Positions 6,373 through 13,382 of a stretch of 15,069 nt of DNA are shown piece after piece; within the stretch, counting starts at the first letter, position 1, and each line of letters opens with the position of its first letter. The DNA comes from JAVBSC01 sp031547305. GTDB taxonomy: Bacteria; Desulfobacterota; Desulfovibrionia; Desulfovibrionales; Desulfovibrionaceae. Position numbers and translations under genes: made by a program. A model generated the notes under the pieces. It was not told where the DNA came from and did no database searches. It was given only the letters and a program-made list of their open reading frames with translations. The stretch covers positions 1-15,069 of the forward strand of contig JAVBSC010000022.1 of the NCBI GenBank assembly GCA_031547305.1, in the 5' to 3' direction.

Positions 6373-7524
6373 ATGCGCGCAGCGTTTTTTCCTCGCGCGG
6401 GGGGATGCCCGCCGCCCGCCCACCCCAGCGAGAAACCGGTTTTATCCGTCGTCAGTCCGGTCCACTGTGAGGGGGCGGGCATTAACGCATTTCTGCTCAG
6501 CCTGGAAAAAACGCTCGACCCCCTGGGCCTGACCTGGGAAGTCATTCTGGTGGATGACGGTTCCACGGACGACAGCTGGCTCCGCATGACCGAAGCTTCC
6601 TGGCGGTTCCCCTGGTTGCGATGTTTGCGGCTTTCGCGCAACTTCGGCAAGGAAGCCGCCCTGGTGGCCGGCCTGGAGGCGGCTTTGGGCCGGGCCGTGA
6701 TTACTCTGGACAGCGACTTGCAACACCCGCCGGACAAAATCCCGGAGATTGTCAAACTGTGGATGAGTGGAGAAGCGGACATAGTGGAGGCGCAAAAGAG
6801 CCGCCGGCAGAGCGAATCCGCCAGCTCACGCTTGTTCGCCCGTTTTTTCTATTTCATTTTTGATGTCATTTCTCCTTTTGATCTGACCAATGCCAGCGAT
6901 TTCAAACTGTTGGACCGCAAAGTGCTGGAAGCCTGGAAGCAGTTGCCGGAGCGCCGGCTGTTTTTCAGGGGCATGAGCCGTTGGGTGGGCTTCAAACGGG
7001 CGGAAGTGCTGTTTCCCCCCGAGGATCGCCAGAACGGGTTTTCCAAGTGGTCTTTTGTCAAAAAGCTGGTTCTGGCCCTGGATTCCCTCAGCTCCTATAC
7101 TTCCAAGCCGCTTTCCTTAATCTGGATGCTGGGTTTTCTGTTCGTTGTCCTATCCGTGATTCTGGGCAGTGAAGTCCTGTGGAACAAAATCAGCGGCCAG
7201 GCTATGAGCGGCTTCACCACGGTGATCTTGCTCCTGCTTATAACCGGAGCTTCGGTGCTGGGATCAATCTGTCTGCTTTCGCTGTACGTGCGGCAGATTT
7301 TTCACGAGGTGAAGCTCCGGCCCAGGTACCTGGTGAGCGAATCCGTCGGGAGCTCCGTTGGACAGCGCCAAACGCCGCGTGGCGCGCGTTGCGCACGCGC
7401 GCCGCAAAATAGGGCGCGGCGGTGTTCGCCGGGACGATGTTCCCACACCCCGTTGCACGGCGGGGCAATAAAAACGTTCAGGCGCGCCTCGTATTTTCGC
7501 GGTTCATCCGGGGAGCGCCTCTAG
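6373..7524 (+). CDS. GT2 polyprenyl-phosphate glycosyltransferase (GtrB/ArnC/DPM1-like)
   Basis: This 383-residue protein has an N-terminal GT-A domain (about 23-235) with the nucleotide-sugar motifs DDGST at 61-65 and DSDLQHP at 113-119 (DXD metal site), and LSRNFGKEAAL at 87-97, typical of the ArnC/GtrB/dolichol-phosphate-mannose synthase family. Two membrane helices follow at about 246-266 and 285-306, with the usual family end at RPRYLVSES near 320. It should move a sugar from a nucleotide donor to undecaprenyl phosphate on the cytoplasmic face. AAGAGG at 6362-6367 supports the ATG at 6373. Residues about 325-383 form an unusual Arg-rich, low-complexity tail with no family match; the DNA there holds a very GC-rich hairpin, so a frameshift or a true lineage-specific tail is possible. 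The stop lies 2 bp before the next start, so the genes are coupled. Confidence 0.9.
   Translation: MRAAFFPRAGGCPPPAHPSEKPVLSVVSPVHCEGAGINAFLLSLEKTLDPLGLTWEVILVDDGSTDDSWLRMTEASWRFPWLRCLRLSRNFGKEAALVAGLEAALGRAVITLDSDLQHPPDKIPEIVKLWMSGEADIVEAQKSRRQSESASSRLFARFFYFIFDVISPFDLTNASDFKLLDRKVLEAWKQLPERRLFFRGMSRWVGFKRAEVLFPPEDRQNGFSKWSFVKKLVLALDSLSSYTSKPLSLIWMLGFLFVVLSVILGSEVLWNKISGQAMSGFTTVILLLLITGASVLGSICLLSLYVRQIFHEVKLRPRYLVSESVGSSVGQRQTPRGARCARAPQNRARRCSPGRCSHTPLHGGAIKTFRRASYFRGSSGERL
7381..7403 (+). repeat. GC-only hairpin inside the 3' end of the glycosyltransferase gene
   Basis: GGCGCGCGT (7381-7389) and ACGCGCGCC (7395-7403) form perfect 9-bp arms around a TGCGC loop, a very stable stem. It falls where the encoded protein stops resembling its family. 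No T-run follows, so it is not a classical terminator. Confidence 0.5.
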
Positions 7525-7526
7525 CC

Positions 7527-8540
7527 ATGCGTTGCCTGCCCTTGGCCGATGATTGCGGCTTGAGCACCGGCATTACGGAAGGCATCCTGCGCTGTCTGGA
7601 TGCCGGAGGCCTGCGCGGCGCGAGCGTGCTGGCCGGCGGCGAGCACGCCCGCGAGGCCTGCACGGCCCTGGCGGCCAGACAAAAATACGGCCTAGGGCCG
7701 CGCATCGGAGTGCACCTGAATATCCTTGAGGGCCGCGCCACAGCCAGGCCAGCCGCGCTGCCCATTCTGGCCGACTGTCAAGGCCGTTTCAAGCTCAGCG
7801 CGCCGGCCCTGTGGGCCGGGCTGACTCTGGCTTCCCGCCGGGCCAGGAACGCGCTGATCGCCCAGATAGAGCTGGAATTTCACACCCAGGCGGAGTTTAT
7901 CCTTAAAAGCGTATCGGAGGGATCGGCCCGAGGCGCGTCAGCTCATGCCCTGCCGGCCCTGTACCTGGACGGCCACTTGCACGTGCATGCGCTGCCGGCC
8001 TTGCGCCCGGTTTTGGGTACCCTGTTGGAAACCTTCTCTTTTAAACATGTCCGCGTGCCGCTGGAGCCGCTCTACCTGCCGCCTGTTCCGCCCGTGGCCT
8101 GTATTACCGGTGTTTTGCGGCGTGGAGTTCTGGCTTTGTGGGCCAAGCCCTTGCGTGCGTTCTTGCAAAAGCGGGGCGCGAGCGTGCCGGATTTTTTCCT
8201 AGGTGCTTTTTGCAGTTGCTCCATGACCCTGCCGCGCTTGGCCTCCGGGCTGAAGGCTATTCGAAAACTCGCCCCGGCCGAAGACGCGCTGGTGGAGATA
8301 ATGCTCCACCCCGGTGGATTGTCGGAGTCGGAATGCCGCTCTTGCGCGTCTGGAGAGGCCGTTTACTCCGCCGCCCACGCCTCGCCCTGCCGCAAGGCCG
8401 AGGCGGAGATGCTGCTTTCTCAGGATTTTCACCGGCTCATGGCGCATTACGATAAAACATGGCCTGATCCGTTGCCGAATGGGCACAACCTTGCGGAAGC
8501 GCCCGCCAATGGCCAGGCGGCGGGGGACGCGCGGCTATGA
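7527..8540 (+). CDS. ChbG/YdjC (NaxD-like) carbohydrate deacetylase
   Basis: This 337-residue protein has the YdjC/ChbG pattern. LADDCGLSTGITEGI at 6-20 corresponds to the family's N-ADDFG-S opening with metal/catalytic Asp 8 and 9. It is followed by GVHLNILEG with H63, then DGHLHVHALP at 148-157 with H150 and H154, and EIMLHPGG near 257-264. These enzymes are metal-dependent amidohydrolases that remove acetyl groups from N-acetyl-hexosamines. NaxD of Francisella and Bordetella acts on an undecaprenyl-phosphate-linked N-acetyl sugar during lipid A modification. No signal peptide is seen, so it would act on the cytoplasmic face. ATG 7527 was chosen because homology begins at residue 3 and GGGGAG lies at 7510-7515; the GTG at 7422 would only add non-homologous sequence. 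Its TGA overlaps the next ATG by 4 bp. The position between a GT2 and a GtrII-like transferase supports the role in the cassette. Confidence 0.86.
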   Translation: MRCLPLADDCGLSTGITEGILRCLDAGGLRGASVLAGGEHAREACTALAARQKYGLGPRIGVHLNILEGRATARPAALPILADCQGRFKLSAPALWAGLTLASRRARNALIAQIELEFHTQAEFILKSVSEGSARGASAHALPALYLDGHLHVHALPALRPVLGTLLETFSFKHVRVPLEPLYLPPVPPVACITGVLRRGVLALWAKPLRAFLQKRGASVPDFFLGAFCSCSMTLPRLASGLKAIRKLAPAEDALVEIMLHPGGLSESECRSCASGEAVYSAAHASPCRKAEAEMLLSQDFHRLMAHYDKTWPDPLPNGHNLAEAPANGQAAGDARL

Positions 8541-10093
8541 GTTCCATGTGGCGGAAACTCCGCGAGCAAATATTCTCCCGCTACTACGTGGCTTTGTTGT
8601 TGATCTATTTCATAGGCCTGCTTCCAATCATCCGCGCCAATCGCTCTTACCTTGATGATCTGGGGCGCTCCCTGCACGGCTACGCGGACTGGATATCCGC
8701 CGTAAGGCCGCTGGCAGAACTGTTCGCCTGGATTTTTTACCTTGGCCGGACCACAGTGGACGCCTCGCCCTTTACCCAGATTCTGGCCGTGGCCGCAATG
8801 GCCGTCACTTCTCTGCTCCTTCTGGACGCCCTGCGGGTAAAACTGTCCTGGCCGTCCCTGATCTGCACCGTGCCGGTGGGACTCAGCCCCTATGGCCTGG
8901 AAAACTTGTCCTACAAGTTTGACTCGCCTTACATGGCCCTGGCCCTGATGGCGGCCGTACTGCCTTGCTGCCTTGCACGCCTGGGCCGCCGCCCATTTGT
9001 CATTGCCGCCTCCATGTGCCTGTTTTGCTCCGCATCCCTTTACCAGCCCGCTCTGGGCGCTTACCTGTGCGTTATTTTGTATGCCAGTCTGACGGAACTG
9101 GCCTCGCGCATCAAATTATCGTTGGTGCTGCGCCGCCTTGGACTGTTCCTGCTTCCTTTTTTCCTGGGTGTTGGCGCTTATCGCCTGCAGGCTCCATTGT
9201 GGTTTTTGCGCTCGCAATACGAGGACTACGTGTCCGCGCACGCCAGCGTGCCTTCTTTGGCCGCGCTTCCGACGGACCTGGCCGAGAATGTCATGGGCTA
9301 TTTGAAACGCCTGTGGAGCGACTGGGACTGCAACGGCCTTGGACTGCTTATGGCCGGCCTTTTTCTGGCTTTTGCCCTGCATTTGTTTTTCAGGTGGCTC
9401 AGGCATGCCCGGCTTGGCGGTTCAGCCACCGTAAGCGCTTCGCGCCTGCTTCTCATACCGGCGCTGCTGTTCTGCCTGCTTCTGTCCCCTTTTGGGGTGC
9501 AATTCGCTTTGTCGCAACCCATTTGGGCGCCCAGAACCTTCATGGGCTTTGGCGTGCTGATGTCCGTGATGCTTCTGAGCCTTTACTCCAGGGCCAGGGG
9601 GCGCTTCCTGCGCCGCCTGGCCTGGGCGGCCCAGGGGCTCGTGCTGATTCAACTTCTGGTTTTTGCCAACGTTTACGGCAATCTGCTGGACGCCCAGAAT
9701 CAATGGGAACTTTCCCGCCTTTCCATGCTTGCTCGGGATCTGAACAGCTATATCAAGGAAACCGGCAGTTCCGCGATTTCCTTTGTGGGATCGGTGGGGC
9801 TTTCGCCTCTGGCCGTGAATCCGGCCCGCAAATATCCGCTCCTGGAGCGCCTGGTCACGGTGCCGCTCACTCGCGACTGGCGCTGGGGCTACGAACAGCT
9901 CATAACCTTTGGAGTAAAGGTGGAACGCAGGCCCATGCCGGAGAATCTTGACCCGGCGGATCTGATCGTTTTTTTGGAAAATCCGAATTATCTGATCCAG
10001 AGGGCGCCGGACGATACCGGCATAGTCACATTTTTGCCGCCGCCGGCGCCCAAGGCGCTGAAAAGGCGCCCGGCCCGCATACCGGTCAGGTAG
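8537..10093 (+). CDS. GtrII-like polytopic membrane glycosyltransferase
   Basis: This 518-residue integral membrane protein has about ten to twelve hydrophobic helices through residue about 385, followed by a soluble C-terminal domain of about 130 residues that probably faces the periplasm and ends in a Pro/Arg-rich tail. Near the N-terminus, after the first helix, it has RSYLDDLGRSLHGYADW; the Asp-rich start and GYxxW pattern are typical of the GtrII/GT-C type of polyprenyl-phosphate-sugar-dependent transferases. It should take the sugar from undecaprenyl phosphate and add it to an acceptor (O-antigen, lipid A/core or another surface glycan) outside the inner membrane. The start overlaps the deacetylase stop as ATGA, showing translational coupling. 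The acceptor and linkage cannot be read from sequence. Confidence 0.8.
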   Translation: MSSMWRKLREQIFSRYYVALLLIYFIGLLPIIRANRSYLDDLGRSLHGYADWISAVRPLAELFAWIFYLGRTTVDASPFTQILAVAAMAVTSLLLLDALRVKLSWPSLICTVPVGLSPYGLENLSYKFDSPYMALALMAAVLPCCLARLGRRPFVIAASMCLFCSASLYQPALGAYLCVILYASLTELASRIKLSLVLRRLGLFLLPFFLGVGAYRLQAPLWFLRSQYEDYVSAHASVPSLAALPTDLAENVMGYLKRLWSDWDCNGLGLLMAGLFLAFALHLFFRWLRHARLGGSATVSASRLLLIPALLFCLLLSPFGVQFALSQPIWAPRTFMGFGVLMSVMLLSLYSRARGRFLRRLAWAAQGLVLIQLLVFANVYGNLLDAQNQWELSRLSMLARDLNSYIKETGSSAISFVGSVGLSPLAVNPARKYPLLERLVTVPLTRDWRWGYEQLITFGVKVERRPMPENLDPADLIVFLENPNYLIQRAPDDTGIVTFLPPPAPKALKRRPARIPVR

Positions 10094-10101
10094 ATCGCCC
10101 C

Positions 10102-10500
10102 ATGTTCCATTTTTTTAAAGACCATGGCGGGCAGGCCGGGCAGTTCGTAAGATTCTGCTGCGTCGGCGGCCTGAACTTCTTGGTTGATTTCGGCGTTTAT
10201 TGCTTGTTCTCCTTGTTTATTCCCATCTACCCGTCCAGGATGGGCTCCTGGGTCGCGGCTTGTCTGTTCAGTTATCTGATGAACAGGCGCTGGACATTTA
10301 AGGCTGCGGATCAGGGTTTTCAGCCCCTGCTGCGATTTTTTTCCGTGAATCTGGTCAGCCTGGGCCTGGGCATAGGGCTGCTTTATCTGTTCACAAGCCT
10401 TGGCTGCGGGAGAATAGCGGCCTACCTGCTGACCATTCCCTTCACCATGCTGGCCAATTATCTAGGGTACCGCTTTTGGAGCTTTAAGAAATTCCTCTGA
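10102..10500 (+). CDS. GtrA family membrane protein (lipid-linked sugar flippase)
   Basis: This 132-residue protein has four hydrophobic segments (about 18-40, 46-60, 78-97 and 105-122), the length and layout of the GtrA family. It has the characteristic FVRFCCVGGLNFLVDFGVY opening, the NRRWTF motif at 61-66 and the closing NYLGYRFWSFK. GtrA proteins are thought to flip undecaprenyl-phosphate-sugar made by GtrB across the inner membrane. The gene begins 8 bp after the GtrII-like stop and ends the cassette. The ribosome site is weak (AGG around 10088), so translation may depend on coupling. Confidence 0.9.
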   Translation: MFHFFKDHGGQAGQFVRFCCVGGLNFLVDFGVYCLFSLFIPIYPSRMGSWVAACLFSYLMNRRWTFKAADQGFQPLLRFFSVNLVSLGLGIGLLYLFTSLGCGRIAAYLLTIPFTMLANYLGYRFWSFKKFL

Positions 10501-10526
10501 AAGGCTCCCAAAAAAAACAAAACCCC

Positions 10527-10554
10527 TTGGCAAAAAAGAGCGAATGCTTATTGT
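10527..10554 (+). promoter_or_regulatory. Possible sigma-70 promoter before the small ORF
   Basis: TTGGCA (10527-10532), a 16-bp spacer and TATTGT (10549-10554) lie 31 bp upstream of a strong ribosome site and a 38-codon ORF. The hexamers match consensus at five and four of six positions; the call is by eye. Confidence 0.35.
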
Positions 10555-10585
10555 CCGGGTATGACTTTGTTTTCAGGAGGTTGTT

Positions 10586-10702
10586 ATGATCGTGCAGAAT
10601 ATGATTGCGATGCTGCTTACAGCGAGTTTGCTGTTTTCCATATCCCTCGCGCGTGCGCCGTTCAGAAACACAATTGGCGTACGGACGCGGAAGGGCTTGT
10701 AA
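10586..10702 (+). CDS. Small hydrophobic protein, 38 residues, unknown function
   Basis: The ATG at 10586 is preceded 5 nt upstream by a perfect AGGAGG (10575-10580), the best ribosome site in the window, and the frame closes with TAA at 10700-10702. The peptide starts MIVQNMIAMLLTASLLFSIS, a clear membrane or signal helix (about 6-22). It continues LARA, which could be cleaved by signal peptidase, then a short basic tail (R27, R33, R35, K36). It could be a small membrane protein, an exported peptide, or the remnant of the signal-peptide end of a lost gene. A candidate promoter lies upstream and stem structures lie downstream, so it may be its own transcription unit or lead into the methionine sulfoxide reductase gene. 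I do not recognise a family. Confidence 0.55.
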   Translation: MIVQNMIAMLLTASLLFSISLARAPFRNTIGVRTRKGL

Positions 10703-10722
10703 TTGTTTTAACATACCGCACG

Positions 10723-10795
10723 GCCGTTTGCCCGGCGGCAAGGCAACATGCGTAAACGGCATAAAAGCTTTGCTGGCCTGAAAGCCGGCCGTTTT
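10723..10795 (+). terminator. Stem structures between the small ORF and msrBA
   Basis: GCCGTTT (10723-10729) and AAACGGC (10754-10760) are exact complements. A second stem, GCTGGC (10772-10777) with GCCGGC (10784-10789) including one G-U pair, is followed by CGTTTT (10790-10795), which resembles a short intrinsic terminator. It ends 20 bp before the ribosome site of the next gene, so it could also act as an attenuator. Confidence 0.45.
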
Positions 10796-10826
10796 ATTGT
10801 CAGAGCGTCTCAACAGGAGATTTGAT

Positions 10827-11786
10827 ATGGGCATTGCCGGTATGCTTATTCTCCCGCTGGGTGTGGCGGTTTTGTTTTCCCTGGCCTGTCCGGCCCCATC
10901 GGCCATGGCCGGGCAAAACATCCGGCAGGTGCGTGAAATGCCGCCCCTGTCCGCGGAAGAGCGAAACGTCATTGAAGACAAGGGCACGGAACGCCCTTAT
11001 AGCGGCAAGTATGAAAGTTATAAGGAAGCCGGCTTTTACCTGTGCCGGCGTTGCGGCGACCTGCTGTATGAATCCGGGGCCAAGTTCGATTCCGGCTGCG
11101 GCTGGCCCAGCTTTGACGATGAATTCCCCGGCGCGGTGAAACGCGGCCCGGACCCGGACGGCCGGCGCGTGGAAATAACCTGCGCCAACTGTGGCGGCCA
11201 CCTGGGCCACGTTTTCACCGGTGAGGGTTTTACGGCCAAAAATACCCGACACTGCGTGAACTCGCTGTCCATGAAGTTTATCCCCGTTGTCAAAACCGAG
11301 ACCGCCTATTTTGCCGGTGGATGTTTTTGGGGCGTGGAGCACCTGTTCCGGCAAAAGCCGGGCGTGCTCGGCGCTGTTTCCGGCTATATGGGCGGGACAA
11401 CGCCCAACCCCAATTATGAGCAGGTCTGCTCCGGCGCGACAGGGCACGCGGAAACCGTACGAGTAATTTTTGAACCGGACAAGGTGAGTTATGAAGAGCT
11501 GGCCCGGCTGTTTTTTGCAATCCACGATCCCACCCAACTGAACCGCCAGGGCTGGGATGTGGGCACGCAATACCGTTCCGCCGTGTTCCCCGTCAGCGAA
11601 GCCCAGAAACAAACCGTGGAAAAACTCCTGAGCCTGCTCCGGGACAAGGGCTGGGAACCGGTCACCACTTTGGAAAACGCCGGCACTTTTTATCCGGCGG
11701 AGGGCTACCACCAGCGCTACATCGAAAACCATCCCAGCCGGGCCTGCCATACGCCTGTCCCGCGTTTTGATAAAGGGCCGGAATAA
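10827..11786 (+). CDS. msrBA: Exported MsrB-MsrA fusion, peptide methionine sulfoxide reductase
   Basis: This 319-residue bifunctional enzyme repairs both R- and S-methionine sulfoxide in proteins. An N-terminal Sec signal (hydrophobic core about 6-20, likely cleavage after AMA at 28) points to the periplasm or envelope. The MsrB domain (about 37-153) has zinc cysteine pairs at 73/76 and 119/122 and the catalytic RHCVNS (C143). The MsrA domain (about 157-309) has the catalytic GCFWG (C166), the GYMGG and GHAE motifs, and distal cysteines 201 and 307 that may act as resolving residues. AGGAGA at 10815-10820 supports ATG 10827. The order B then A is the less common one; Neisseria PilB, for comparison, is thioredoxin-A-B. 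No thioredoxin-like domain is fused, so an outside electron donor is needed. Confidence 0.95.
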   Translation: MGIAGMLILPLGVAVLFSLACPAPSAMAGQNIRQVREMPPLSAEERNVIEDKGTERPYSGKYESYKEAGFYLCRRCGDLLYESGAKFDSGCGWPSFDDEFPGAVKRGPDPDGRRVEITCANCGGHLGHVFTGEGFTAKNTRHCVNSLSMKFIPVVKTETAYFAGGCFWGVEHLFRQKPGVLGAVSGYMGGTTPNPNYEQVCSGATGHAETVRVIFEPDKVSYEELARLFFAIHDPTQLNRQGWDVGTQYRSAVFPVSEAQKQTVEKLLSLLRDKGWEPVTTLENAGTFYPAEGYHQRYIENHPSRACHTPVPRFDKGPE

Positions 11787-11795
11787 ATTTGGCGA

Positions 11796-11849
11796 GCTCC
11801 GCCCCCCACCGCCAATGGGCCATCACCCCGGCGTGGTTTGGGGCGGAGC
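11796..11849. terminator. Bidirectional terminator between convergent genes
   Basis: GCTCCGCCCC (11796-11805) and GGGGCGGAGC (11840-11849) are exact complements. Inside the loop, CCACCGCC and GGCGTGG extend the stem with a bulge. AT-rich flanks (AATTT, AAATT) complete a symmetric structure in the 77-bp gap between the msrBA stop and the end of the minus-strand operon. Confidence 0.65.
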
Positions 11850-11863
11850 CCTAAATTCAAAAA

Positions 11864-12817
11864 TTAGTATGCTTTACTTCTGTCCAGCCGGCGCGGCAAC
11901 TCGCCGGCGTATTTTTTGCCAACGCTGTCCCTGTGGTTTTCCAGCCAGGCGGAAAGCCTGGTGAAGCCGGCCGGGGATTCACCAGGCACGTGCAGGGTAT
12001 CGGCCATCAGGCCGGCTATTTCCTCGCGGGTCACAAAAATATCGCCCACCAGTTTGCCCACGATTCTGGAGGCCAGGTAGCCCAGGGCCGGCGGCACATG
12101 CACTATGGGCCGCCATACGCCCAGGACTTGGCGCATCATTTTCACCAGATCCACATAGGCGTAGTCTTCCGGCCCCAGGGCGTTGGTCAGGGAATTTGCC
12201 GTATTTTCGCCTTCCGCGACCATGAGCTTGGCCAGATCTTCCACAAAGATCGGCTGGATGTGGTATTTGCCGTCCCCAAAAACCGCGAAGGCGGGAAAAT
12301 GCCGCAGAGTCCAGGCGATGTTGTTGATCAGGATGTCCTCCGGCCCGAAAAGCACGGCCGGCCGCACAATGGCGTGGGACAGACCGGATTCCCTGAGCCG
12401 GCGCTCCAAAAGGCCCTTGCCCCTGAAGTACTCCAGGGGGGAGTTCTCGTCCGCGTTGGTGATGCTCACGTGCACAATGCGTCTTACCCCGGCCAGCCTG
12501 GCGGCCTCGAACAGGGCCAGGGTGTTCTCCACAGCCCCGGCGTGGCTGAAGCCCTGGTGGTTAAAGCGCACCCAGTAGGTGTTGTAAATGACCTCCACAT
12601 CCCGCAGGCTTTCGGCAAAGGCCGGGATATTCTCAAACAGGAGCGGGCGCACCTCTATATCCATGCCGAAAGGCCGGGGCCTGCCGGGAGAATTGGTCAG
12701 GGTCACCACCTGCCTGCCCGCGGCCAGCAAACGCTTGGCTATGTACCGGCCGGAAAACCCGAAAGCTCCGGTAACGGCGCGTTTTGCGCGCATAGAGATA
12801 CTTCGCGCATTATTCAT
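11864..12817 (-). CDS. Atypical SDR / NAD(P)-binding epimerase-like protein (NmrA/NDUFA9-like)
   Basis: This 317-residue cytoplasmic protein starts at ATG 12817. The Rossmann motif TGAFGFSGRYIAKRLL lies at 16-31 (GxxGxxG-type NAD(P) site). NTYWVRF follows at 79-85. VSITNAD and YFRGK at 130-134 give the YxxxK pair, and VRPAVLFGPED at 151-161 is typical of extended/atypical SDRs. The C-terminal substrate region is like the NDUFA9-type group (complex I-associated). The substrate is unknown. The start overlaps the end of the upstream GDYXXLXY gene by 8 bp, so it is the last gene of a three-gene operon. The frame stays open upstream to 13087, but that part is the shadow of the neighbour gene. Confidence 0.85.
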   Translation of the reverse strand: MNNARSISMRAKRAVTGAFGFSGRYIAKRLLAAGRQVVTLTNSPGRPRPFGMDIEVRPLLFENIPAFAESLRDVEVIYNTYWVRFNHQGFSHAGAVENTLALFEAARLAGVRRIVHVSITNADENSPLEYFRGKGLLERRLRESGLSHAIVRPAVLFGPEDILINNIAWTLRHFPAFAVFGDGKYHIQPIFVEDLAKLMVAEGENTANSLTNALGPEDYAYVDLVKMMRQVLGVWRPIVHVPPALGYLASRIVGKLVGDIFVTREEIAGLMADTLHVPGESPAGFTRLSAWLENHRDSVGKKYAGELPRRLDRSKAY

Positions 12818-13382
12818 CCCGTTTTTTCTCCGCCTCTGGAAAGGGCGGGGCGATGACCTGCAAATTTTTGTCCAGCACGGCGCTGAGCAGGGCCTCGCCC
12901 TTGCCGTCCACCTTGAACAGGCCGTAACGGGCCGCTTCGTAAAATTTAGCGTGCCCTTCCTGAAAAAACCAGGCGTGCGAGGCCAGTCGCACTCCACCGT
13001 CGCGCAATCTGAAGCGCAGCAAAAGCTCGCCCGGTTCCAGCGGTTCGTCTTTGTGCAGGCGCACCAGACTGGCCACACCCTGGGCATCCGCCTTGAGCAC
13101 GGCCACCCCGCCGGTCACTTCGGGGGCTTCCCAAGTGGAGCTGCCCCCGGCGCCGGCCAGAGACCAAAGCTCACTGTCCACCCGGTAATCCAGGCGCATG
13201 TAGTCGCCCTGCATGATGGAGCGCGGGTCCACCGGGGCCAGCTCCAGGATCAGGTCGGCGCCGTTGGTCAGCAGGCGCTCCTTGCCGAATATGGAAAAGT
13301 TGTACAGGCCCAGAACCAGGATGAAAAAGCCCAGGGCCAGATAACGGCCTTGCGGCATAATTTTTATGGCGCTGTTTTTCAT
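12810..13382 (-). CDS. GDYXXLXY-domain membrane-anchored protein
   Basis: This 190-residue protein has one N-terminal membrane segment (about 13-31, LALGFFILVLGLYNFSIFG) and a soluble, probably periplasmic domain. The family signature GDYMRLDY lies at about 59-66, preceded by APVDPRSIMQ. Proteins of this family are found next to DUF2157/DUF4401 membrane proteins, as here, and their biochemical role is unknown. GGAGG at 13390-13394, 7 nt before ATG 13382, fixes the start. The start overlaps the stop of the membrane-protein gene as ATGA, so the two are translationally coupled. The longer open frame to 13787 is only the shadow of that gene. Confidence 0.9.
   Translation of the reverse strand: MKNSAIKIMPQGRYLALGFFILVLGLYNFSIFGKERLLTNGADLILELAPVDPRSIMQGDYMRLDYRVDSELWSLAGAGGSSTWEAPEVTGGVAVLKADAQGVASLVRLHKDEPLEPGELLLRFRLRDGGVRLASHAWFFQEGHAKFYEAARYGLFKVDGKGEALLSAVLDKNLQVIAPPFPEAEKKRDE

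Noticed and set aside
6367..6378. Palindrome GCGCATATGCGC at the glycosyltransferase start, sharing GCATATGCG with the 398-432 repeat
   Set aside because: It spans the start codon and lacks the longer arms; probably a chance match of GC-rich codons around ATG.
6085..6423. N-terminal extension of the diguanylate cyclase
   Set aside because: Low-quality basic sequence without domain that would overlap the start of the divergent glycosyltransferase.
7422..7526. GTG start for the deacetylase at 7422
   Set aside because: It adds 35 residues unlike the family and overlaps the glycosyltransferase; homology starts at 7527, which has GGGGAG upstream.
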